In this document: positions 8,330-14,143 of the stretch, in pieces
How positions within the stretch are numbered: position 1 is the first letter of the stretch
Layout of the letters: each line of letters begins with the position of its first letter
NCBI GenBank assembly: GCA_015065615.1
Contig: SVPY01000008.1
Coordinates: forward strand, 29,753-93,752
DNA length: 64,000 nucleotides
Source: Oscillospiraceae bacterium
GTDB lineage: Bacteria > Bacillota > Clostridia > Oscillospirales > Acutalibacteraceae
Reading direction: 5' to 3'
Made by a program: the position numbers and the translations under genes
The notes under the pieces: model-generated
What the model was told of the DNA's origin: nothing
Seen by the model: only the letters and a program-made list of their open reading frames with translations
Database searches by the model: none

Positions 8330-8423
8330 GCGCCCCGAATTAAGGGACGCATCTTTCGGTAACTGACGGATTATTGTGGTCACACAAAGGGAGCCGAAAG
8401 AAAATAAAGCCGACCGTCTGGGC
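8330..8423 (+). promoter_or_regulatory. ZTP (pfl-type) riboswitch aptamer
   Basis: Known family: ZTP riboswitches sense 5-aminoimidazole-4-carboxamide riboside 5'-(tri)phosphate, a signal of 10-formyl-tetrahydrofolate shortage. Seen: P1 stem CTTTCGG (8353-8359) / CCGAAAG (8394-8400); inside it TAACTGACGG, stem-loop TTGTG-GTCA-CACAA (8374-8387) and GGGAGCCGA; then the 3' signature CCGACCGTCTGGGC (8410-8423). A small leader hairpin (8330-8350) precedes it. The 3' signature overlaps the 5' arm of a terminator, the usual ON-switch design: ligand binding should sequester it and allow read-through. Confidence 0.88.
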
Positions 8424-8454
8424 AGATCTGCAGTGATGCAGGTTTGCCCTTTTT
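8420..8454 (+). terminator. Riboswitch-controlled intrinsic terminator
   Basis: GGGCA..TCTGCA-GTGA-TGCAGG..TGCCC (8420-8449) followed by TTTTT. Its 5' arm is the same GGGCA that closes the ZTP aptamer's conserved 3' element, so aptamer and terminator compete. Confidence 0.88.
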
Positions 8455-8488
8455 GTTATTTATTTTTAAATTTTGGAGGATTATTTAA

Positions 8489-9097
8489 ATGATTCAGGGA
8501 ACAATTAAAGGTATTTTGGCAGGCCTTTGCATTTCCATAGGCGGAAGTGTATTTTTATCCTGCGAAAGCAAGGTGGTAGGAGCTATTTTCTTCTGCGTAG
8601 CGCTTCTTGCTATCTGTATGTTTGGTTTTGCTCTTTTTACAGGTAAGGTTGGCTTTTTAGCCGTAAACCATACAAAAACAGATTTCAGAGATGTGCTTAC
8701 TTCTCTTCTCGGCAATTTCATCGGCTGTGTGTTATTCGGCCTTATGATTCAGGTAGGCGCACCTAAGTTAATTTCAGCGGCGCAGGTTATCTGTACGGCT
8801 AAATTGGCTCAGACTGTTTGGGAAGCTCTTATCCGCGCATTTTTCTGCGGTGTGCTTATGTATGCCGCCGTATGGATCTACAGAAACAAAAACAGCATAT
8901 CTGCAATTTTCTTCTGTGTTCCGGTGTTTATTTTAAGCGGTTTCGAGCACTCAATTGCAAATATGTTCTATTTTGCAGTATCAGGCTATTTTACCTGGGA
9001 GGCTTTAATTTACATAGTGCTTATCGTAATAGGTAACAGCGTAGGCGGTTTATTTATTCCCATGATGCTGAAGCTTTGCGAGGAAAAGAAGGCTTAA
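8489..9097 (+). CDS. Formate/nitrite transporter family (FNT) protein
   Basis: A 202-residue polytopic membrane protein with about six hydrophobic segments and the family segments TGKVG (near 50) and GFEHSIANMFYF (near 150). FocA/NirC proteins are usually 260-285 residues, so this is a compact member lacking the N-terminal extension. It sits alone behind a ZTP riboswitch, which strongly suggests formate as substrate: importing or retaining formate would feed formyl-THF synthesis when that pool runs low. SD GGAGG is well placed. The gene ends in the shared terminator at 9142-9171. Confidence 0.88.
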   Translation: MIQGTIKGILAGLCISIGGSVFLSCESKVVGAIFFCVALLAICMFGFALFTGKVGFLAVNHTKTDFRDVLTSLLGNFIGCVLFGLMIQVGAPKLISAAQVICTAKLAQTVWEALIRAFFCGVLMYAAVWIYRNKNSISAIFFCVPVFILSGFEHSIANMFYFAVSGYFTWEALIYIVLIVIGNSVGGLFIPMMLKLCEEKKA

Positions 9098-9141
9098 AGC
9101 TTAACCGTACCGTGGGCGCGGCTGAAAAACTTTAACTAAAA

Positions 9142-9171
9142 AAGGGAGGTGCATTAATTTGCATCTCCCTT
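9142..9171. terminator. Convergent terminator overlapping the 3' end of the metallopeptidase gene
   Basis: Stem AAGGGAGGTGCA / TGCATCTCCCTT with a short AT loop; the minus-strand reading is followed by TTTTTT. It lies between the convergent formate transporter and YgjP-like genes and overlaps the last codons of the latter. Confidence 0.85.
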
Positions 9172-9735
9172 GACTGATTTTCTGAGCCTTCTTATAAGCA
9201 GGGCTCCTTCTTCTTTAAGCCATTTTTCGTATATTTTATAGTCGGGCATAATTTTTCCTACTTCTGCCCAGAATAATTTTGAGTGGTTCATCTCTTTTAA
9301 ATGGCAAAGCTCGTGTATTACAACGTAGTTCCTTACGCTTTCGGATGTGAGCATTAAAAGGCAGTTGAAATTCAAGTTCCTTTTGCCGCTGCAGCTGCCC
9401 CATCTTGTAAGCTGATTTCTTATTGTGATATTTCCGTAAGAAAGGTTCATTTTGTTTGCAAAATATTTCACTCTCGAAGGTATATCAATAAGCGCTTTAT
9501 CGGCAAGATTTTCTATCTCTTCTCTTGTAAAGGGCTGGGCTTCGGGTAAATTTTCTCTTTTCTGAAGCTTCTTCTTTATCCAGTCGTATTTTGAGTAAAC
9601 GAAGGTATAAATACGCTGAGGGTTAACCAAATAGGGGCACCTGACCACCACTTTATTGTCCCTCGTTATTTGCAGAGCCATTGTTTTTCTGTTGCTTCTT
9701 ATAATCTCGTAATTTATATCTTTAACAAACGGCAT
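9154..9735 (-). CDS. YgjP-like M48-type metallopeptidase
   Basis: A 193-residue protein of the YgjP/DUF45 family: zincin motif HELCH followed by LKEMNHSKLFW (about residues 140-155), preceded by the RWGSCSGKRNLNFN segment typical of the family. No signal peptide. The substrate of these peptidases is not well defined. Its 54-nt leader contains the module B terminator hairpin directly before the AAGGAG ribosome site, so expression is probably subject to premature termination. Confidence 0.88.
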   Translation of the reverse strand: MPFVKDINYEIIRSNRKTMALQITRDNKVVVRCPYLVNPQRIYTFVYSKYDWIKKKLQKRENLPEAQPFTREEIENLADKALIDIPSRVKYFANKMNLSYGNITIRNQLTRWGSCSGKRNLNFNCLLMLTSESVRNYVVIHELCHLKEMNHSKLFWAEVGKIMPDYKIYEKWLKEEGALLIRRLRKSVKGDAN

Positions 9736-9750
9736 AAAAACTCCTTAAAT

Positions 9751-9789
9751 AAAAAATGGGGCAGCTTCCCCTAAAAAAAGCAACCCAAC
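9751..9789 (-). ncRNA. Short divergent transcript / attenuator hairpin (module B)
   Basis: Transcribed from TTGACT (9824-9819)-17-TATTAT (9801-9796), start near 9789. It begins with the same GTTGGGTTGCTTTTTT as in module A and forms GGGTTGCT (9786-9779) / AGCTGCCC (9766-9759) then ATTTTTT. Compared with module A the 3' arm changes A to G, keeping pairing with T. Here it lies immediately ahead of the ribosome site of the YgjP-like gene and would act as an attenuator. Confidence 0.6.
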
Positions 9790-9795
9790 ACATTA

Positions 9796-9928
9796 ATAAT
9801 AACACAAGGTATAATAAAAGTCAATAGATTTAATGCAAGTCAGAATAAATTCTCCGTTTTACACAAAAACAAGTTTTGATATTTGTGCATTATTACATAT
9901 TGTAATTTTGTAAAAACTGTGTTACCAT
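9796..9928. promoter_or_regulatory. Divergent promoter region of module B with conserved inverted repeat
   Basis: Rightward promoter of ncRNA B: TTGTAA (9900-9905)-17-TACCAT (9923-9928). Leftward promoter: TTGACT-17-TATTAT (9824-9796). Between them TACACAA (9860-9866) / TTGTGCA (9883-9889), centres 23 bp apart exactly as in module A, followed by an ATATTTGTGCATTATT block shared by both modules directly upstream of the -35 element. Confidence 0.6.
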
Positions 9929-9934
9929 ATAACC

Positions 9935-10328
9935 AGAGAAAAGAAAGGATGAGTCCAATGTACGAATAAGTACACCGATGAATTAAATTTAAAAAGTTTA
10001 AGAAAAATCGGAAAAGAATTTTTTAAAACCTGAAAAAATCTCAAAAGCACATACGATAAAGTCCCGAAAAATAAATAAATAAATTAAAGTATATTTTTTA
10101 AAGAAGAGAAATTTTGAAAATACTTTAAGATTAGGCTTAAAGAAAACTTGATTTAATTTTAGCGCAATAAAAGGGATAGTAAATCGACGGTAGTATGAAG
10201 AAAGAGATAAAAGGGTTAAATAAAGAAAGAGAAGGTAAAAAAACAGATGTTAGATACAAAAATTGAACAGAAATAACCCTTGATTGCGGACTACTTGTGA
10301 TGAAGCAATCGAGGGTTATTTTATTTTT
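9935..10328 (+). ncRNA. Long structured non-coding RNA, copy B (undescribed)
   Basis: Shorter homologue (about 390 nt) of the RNA at 2821-3362, in opposite orientation. It begins near 9935, carries the identical 27-nt 5' block (9937-9963) with the small hairpin GGA-TGAG-TCC, then the same ordered blocks: AAGCACATACGATA, the GTATATTTTTTAAAGAAGA block (10089-10107), hairpin CTTTAAG-ATTAG-GCTTAAAG, GGTAGTATGAA, GATGTTAGATAC, ATTGAACAGAAAT. It ends in a terminator whose stem reads ATAACCCTTGATTGC/GCAATCGAGGGTTAT; relative to copy A two base pairs change on both sides (G-C to A-T, T-A to C-G) and one becomes a wobble. The 16-nt terminal loop differs at only two positions. No open frame longer than a few codons is present. 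Confidence 0.75.
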
Positions 10329-10390
10329 GTTTCTGAAGGATATAGATTTAAACAGTGATACGTTAGGTTAATAATATATGAATATGAAAG

Positions 10391-10418
10391 AACGAGAGCT
10401 TGAAGTTCTCGTTTTTTT
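10391..10418 (+). terminator. Intrinsic terminator-like hairpin upstream of the metallophosphoesterase
   Basis: AACGAGA-loop-TCTCGTT followed by seven T. It is the second terminator after ncRNA B and lies 40 bases before the next gene, so it either backs up the ncRNA terminator or attenuates the downstream gene. Confidence 0.7.
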
Positions 10419-10457
10419 AATATATAATGAAGAAAAATCGATAGGACGGTAAAAGCT

Positions 10458-11549
10458 ATGTGTGATTATTTTAAATTTGACCCCGCTGTATTTGCGGTGG
10501 ATAAATACTACGAAATTATGATGCCGGTGGAAAAAGAAAGCCTTTTCTTTATTAAAATCGGTGATAAATATTACTATGATGAAAGCAACGGCATAATGCG
10601 CTCAAGAAACGATATTCACAGAGTAAAGGTGCCTATAAAAGTTCTGGACGAAGCCAAAGAATACACCGTTTGTATTCGCCCTATAATTGAAAGAAAGCCT
10701 TATTTTACCGATACGGCGGAGATTACAGAGAAAAAATATAAATTTTACCCCGTTCCCGAGAAAAACATAAGAGCTTACCATATTTCCGATGCTCACAACT
10801 CGGTAAAGGAGCCCGTAAAAGCTGCGGAAACTTTCGGCGATATTGACGTTTTGATTTTAAACGGCGACGTTATAGACCACAGCGGCGACCCCTCTAAGTT
10901 TATTAACATCTACGAGATCTGCTCAATACTTATGAAGGGCGAAAGACCTTCGGTTTTCTCCCGCGGAAATCACGATTTAAGAGGTAATTTTGCGGAAAAG
11001 TTTGCAGATTTCACTCCTAATCATTTAGGTAATACCTATTATACCTTCCGCATAGGTAGCTTATGGGGAATTCTTCTTGACTGCGGCGAGGATAAACCTG
11101 ACAACCACGAGGAATACGGCTATACTGTTGCCTGCCACGTTTTCCGTGAGCGCCAGACGGAGTTTTTAAAGGATGTTATAGAGAAAAAGGAATACGAAGC
11201 CGAGGGAATAAAGTATAGGCTTTTAATTTCACACAATACTTTTACCCATAATCTTGAATCTCCATTTGACATAGAAAAGAAAATTTTCAGCGAATGGGCA
11301 AAGCTTTTAAGAGAAAATATAAAGCCCGACCTTATGATATGCGGCCATTTACACGAACTCAGCATATATTACCCCGAAGATAAAGAGTGGAATTCCAACG
11401 GCAGTATATGTCCCGTTGTAGTAGGCGGCGATATCAAGCGGAAAGAAAAGATTTACTTTGCAGGCTGTGGCTATATTTTCGGTGAAAACGGAATTAAGGC
11501 AGTATTTACCGACAGCGAAGGCAAAGTGGTAAAGGAACAGACGATATAA
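10458..11549 (+). CDS. Calcineurin-like metallophosphoesterase
   Basis: A 363-residue cytoplasmic protein: an N-terminal beta-rich region of about 100 residues with no recognised family, then a metallophosphatase domain with all five metal-binding blocks, ISDAH (near 108), NGDVIDH (near 135), RGNHD (near 173), ISHNT (near 258) and CGHLHE (near 296). The Asp/Asn/His residues for a two-metal centre are intact. Substrate unknown. It is preceded by ncRNA B and its terminators, and followed by a stretch of palindromic repeats. Confidence 0.85.
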   Translation: MCDYFKFDPAVFAVDKYYEIMMPVEKESLFFIKIGDKYYYDESNGIMRSRNDIHRVKVPIKVLDEAKEYTVCIRPIIERKPYFTDTAEITEKKYKFYPVPEKNIRAYHISDAHNSVKEPVKAAETFGDIDVLILNGDVIDHSGDPSKFINIYEICSILMKGERPSVFSRGNHDLRGNFAEKFADFTPNHLGNTYYTFRIGSLWGILLDCGEDKPDNHEEYGYTVACHVFRERQTEFLKDVIEKKEYEAEGIKYRLLISHNTFTHNLESPFDIEKKIFSEWAKLLRENIKPDLMICGHLHELSIYYPEDKEWNSNGSICPVVVGGDIKRKEKIYFAGCGYIFGENGIKAVFTDSEGKVVKEQTI

Positions 11550-11624
11550 AATTGATATATTTTGCCTTTAACGGGCGTATACCATGTGTCCGTAAGAGTG
11601 AAAAAATTTTAAATTTAAATCGCA

Positions 11625-11990
11625 TCGTAGGGACAGGATTCATTCCTGTCCTTTTAAATTTGCCTCCCCTCGTAGGGAGCAGGTTAAAATTCTTCGAATT
11701 TAACCTGTCCGCCTTGTAGGGGACGGCGTTTACGGCGTCCCGCAAGATAAGTGCAAGTTTGGTCGGGAGAGTACAGTTCTCTCCTACAATAGATGGTTAT
11801 TTAATACCGCGGGAGCAGAATGAAATTCTTCGAATTTATCTTGTCCTTTGTTCATGGATAGCAATAAATGTTGTACTTGCGGTATTGCCTTAATTTTATA
11901 AAATATTTCGGGACGGCGTTTACGACATCCCTACAGGCGTAATAAATTAACGCTCAAAAAATTGAAAGGACAGGTGTAAACCTGTCCTGC
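11625..11990. repeat. Cluster of degenerate palindromic repeat units
   Basis: The 490-base gap 11550-12040 holds no gene but at least six short imperfect palindromes built on related words: GGGACAGGATTCATTCCTGTCC (arms at 11630-11651), GAGCAGGTTAAA..TTTAACCTGTCC (11677-11711), GGGGACGGCGT..ACGGCGTCCC (11718-11743), GGGAGAGTACAGTTCTCTCC (11774-11793), GGGACGGCGT..ACATCCC (11910-11933) and GGACAGGTGTAAACCTGTCC (near 11967-11986). The recurring TCGTAGGG/GTAGGG lead-in resembles REP/MITE-like units common in gut Clostridia. The last one may double as terminator for the minus-strand gene ending at 12041. Confidence 0.65.
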
Positions 11991-12040
11991 GTTTTATGGA
12001 TGATTAATAATTGCCTTTGTTTAAAAATTTTTGATTACTT

Positions 12041-13519
12041 TTATGAAATATCGGATATTTTAGCGGCGGCAGATTCGCTGTTTACGTTTTCGATGGGAAT
12101 AAAGTAAATTAAATCTACTGCCTCTGTTTCGTTAATAAGGGATTCGAGGCTTCCTTTGTAATTTCTGTAATCGACAACGTAAGTCGTTTTGTAATGCTCT
12201 GCCACGAAGGGCGCGAAGGTATTGCCGGAAGCATCCTTAACTATTATGCAGGCTGAATCGCCCTCGATGTCGTTATTGGTAATTACACCGTACTCGTTAC
12301 TATCCATAAGGAAGGTACTGTATTTATAAGGGGCGGCGTAATCTGCTACGTTTACGTAAACCGACCAGTTTTCCATAGAAGAGTTAACGCGGTTTTTAAA
12401 GGAGAAGTTTGTGCCGCTTTTATATAAAGTAATATCTTCCGAAGAACATATAGCGCCGTTTAAAGAGCTTAAATTACCACGGAAGTAGCTGTATGTAACT
12501 TCGGTGAGGTCTTCAAGTTTAACTGGGGTTATGCCTTTTGCTTCAGCCCATGAAGTATAGGCGTAGTAAGAAGCAAGGGAGGTTGAGCGGCTGTCACCTT
12601 TAAAGTAAAGGTCTTCGTCACAATGGGCTTTTAATCTGTCGTATACGTATACCTTGTTGATTCTTTCATCCAAGAGGCTGTTTGCGTATCTTATGGCTTT
12701 TCTCTGGTCGCTTGTCTGGTTGGGATAATCATCAAGCAGAGATAAAGGCAATTCAATATCAATTTTGGAAGGAGCGATAACGCTGTATACGTTTATTCCT
12801 TTGGGTGCTTTGTTCAGAGCCTCTGCAAATTTATTGGTTGCTTCGTAATTGAATTTATAATACGGGTAAGCGCTGTCGCCTATTATAAGCATGGAGTCTT
12901 TTTCGCTTATGCTCTTACCCTCAAGGCTTTTTTCTTTGGCGTATTCCTCCGTGGGGGTGTTTGCAAGTAACTTTGCTTCTTCCTCCTGCCTTAATTTTTC
13001 GGCCTCTTTGGCTTCAAGCTCAGCTTCTTCCTTAATTGCTTCCGCCCATAAAGTATCAAGCAGATCGCTTCCGGTGTTTATACCCGTATCCGCAGGGGGC
13101 GGGGTAGGAGTAGGCGTAGGCGTAGGTGTAGGTGTAGCTGTATTGACGGAGGAAACGGATGATGAAGATGCGCTTCCTTCGGAAGTTTCGCCTGAGGTGC
13201 AGGATTTTAAAATTACAATAAGCAGGGCAATTATAATAACTGCGGCTACGCCAAGGACCAGAACACGGAAAATTTTGGCGTTTTTCTTTCTTTTCCTTAT
13301 ATTCTGTTCTCTCAGCTTAAGCCTTTCTTCATGGCTTAAAGCGCGGCGGTCGCCTTCAGGGCGCGGATTCCTCGTGCGGGCGGTGCCTGACGGCTTATGG
13401 CTGTTTGTATTTCTTTCGCCGCTTCTGTAGGTGCCGTTTCTTGCTTCTGTGTTTAGGGCAGTACGGTGATTGCGGCTGTGTGAAGTTTGATTTCTCTGAT
13501 TATTTCTGGTTTCTCTCAT
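12041..13519 (-). CDS. Membrane-anchored DHHW/AlgX-like SGNH protein, motif degenerate
   Basis: A 492-residue protein: basic, disordered N-terminus (about 1-80), one membrane segment (about 84-106), a TP-repeat linker (TPTPTPTPTPTPPP near 130-143), then an extracellular domain. The domain order (GDS-like segment in IIGDSAYPYY, then APSKIDIELP, then YFKGD....SLASYYAY) follows the DHHW/AlgX-type SGNH family involved in cell-surface polysaccharide acylation. The diagnostic DHHWT is DSRST here (Asp309-Ser310-Arg311), so the catalytic His is missing; either an inactive relative or a binding protein. Family assignment is from pattern only. Confidence 0.6.
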   Translation of the reverse strand: MRETRNNQRNQTSHSRNHRTALNTEARNGTYRSGERNTNSHKPSGTARTRNPRPEGDRRALSHEERLKLREQNIRKRKKNAKIFRVLVLGVAAVIIIALLIVILKSCTSGETSEGSASSSSVSSVNTATPTPTPTPTPTPPPADTGINTGSDLLDTLWAEAIKEEAELEAKEAEKLRQEEEAKLLANTPTEEYAKEKSLEGKSISEKDSMLIIGDSAYPYYKFNYEATNKFAEALNKAPKGINVYSVIAPSKIDIELPLSLLDDYPNQTSDQRKAIRYANSLLDERINKVYVYDRLKAHCDEDLYFKGDSRSTSLASYYAYTSWAEAKGITPVKLEDLTEVTYSYFRGNLSSLNGAICSSEDITLYKSGTNFSFKNRVNSSMENWSVYVNVADYAAPYKYSTFLMDSNEYGVITNNDIEGDSACIIVKDASGNTFAPFVAEHYKTTYVVDYRNYKGSLESLINETEAVDLIYFIPIENVNSESAAAKISDIS

Positions 13520-13700
13520 ATCTCTTTTACTTAAGCTTTTTATTTAGTGTTGACGGAAACTAAAATTTTATACCTTATAAAATATTTTAATTTACTACAA
13601 ATTTCGAGCAAATGCGCATAATTCCTTATTTTGATTTTATTAAAAAGCAGAGGTCTTGTCAAGGCTTAGTTAAACAAAATAAAATTAGATTGAATTAAAT

Positions 13701-13737
13701 AAAATAAAAAAGCGGCTGCAATATTTTGCAACCGCTT
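13701..13737 (-). terminator. Terminator of 5S unit 1
   Basis: Minus-strand stem AAGCGGTTGCA / TGCAGCCGCTT followed by a T-rich tail, 2-3 bases after the second 5S gene of unit 1. The rest of the gap 13520-13700 is AT-rich and only holds the leader of the gene at 12041-13519. Confidence 0.88.
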
Positions 13738-13739
13738 GT

Positions 13740-13855
13740 GTTGGCGAAAACCTATTGTCCCGGGCCGTTACCAGCCAAGTATCGTGGGCACACGCGAGCT
13801 TAACTTCTGTGTTCGGGATGGGAACAGGTGGACCCTCGCAGTAATCAACACCAAC
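13740..13855 (-). rRNA. 5S ribosomal RNA (unit 1, distal copy)
   Basis: 116 nt with the universal 5S core CCCATCCCGAACAC..GAAGTTAAG on the minus strand and a closing helix GTTGGTG / CGCCAAC. It lacks any linked 16S or 23S gene and is the second gene of a tandem pair. Sequence class 'CCC' at the segment GTGCCCACG. Its 3' end runs straight into the terminator. Confidence 0.93.
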
Positions 13856-13880
13856 TTGAAACAATTCCTAAAAAGGAAGT

Positions 13881-13996
13881 GTTGGCAAAAACTTATTGTC
13901 CCGGGCCGTTACCAGCCAAGTATCGTCAGCACACGCGAGCTTAACTTCTGTGTTCGGGATGGGAACAGGTGGACCCTCGCAGTAATCAATACCAAC
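13881..13996 (-). rRNA. 5S ribosomal RNA (unit 1, proximal copy)
   Basis: 116 nt, same core as its partner 25 bases downstream. It differs at a few sites, including GTGCTGACG for GTGCCCACG and a compensatory change in helix I (G-C pair becomes A-T: GTTGGTA / TGCCAAC), so it should still fold. Confidence 0.93.
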
Positions 13997-14000
13997 TTGT

Positions 14001-14058
14001 TTCATGCCGTCTCTCTTGACGGCTTGACCATAATACCATAAAAGAATAAGAATGTCAA
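14001..14058 (-). promoter_or_regulatory. Promoter and leader of 5S unit 1
   Basis: Minus strand TTGACA (14058-14053), 17-bp spacer, TATTAT (14035-14030), then a leader hairpin GCCGTC-AAGAGA-GACGGC just before the first 5S. This is a consensus, constitutive-strength promoter. Confidence 0.88.
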
Positions 14059-14102
14059 GCATTATTTTTAAAAAATTAAATAATTTTTTCTTTTATTTTT
14101 CA

Positions 14103-14136
14103 GGGGGTATTACGGTTTAAATTATATAATACCCCC
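14103..14136 (-). terminator. Terminator of the GH63-like gene
   Basis: GGGGGTATTA / TAATACCCCC stem around an AT-rich loop, 8 bases after the stop codon at 14144. Confidence 0.75.
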
Positions 14137-14143
14137 AAAAGAA

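Noticed and set aside
12891..13430. 179-residue plus-strand frame
   Set aside because: Shadow of the minus-strand DHHW-like gene; its Gly-Val repeats are the complement of the TP linker.
13736..14041. Open frames of about 100-150 residues over 13736-14041 and 16076-16531 with identical repeated peptides
   Set aside because: They are antisense readings through tandem 5S rRNA genes; the repeated peptide is the translated 5S complement.
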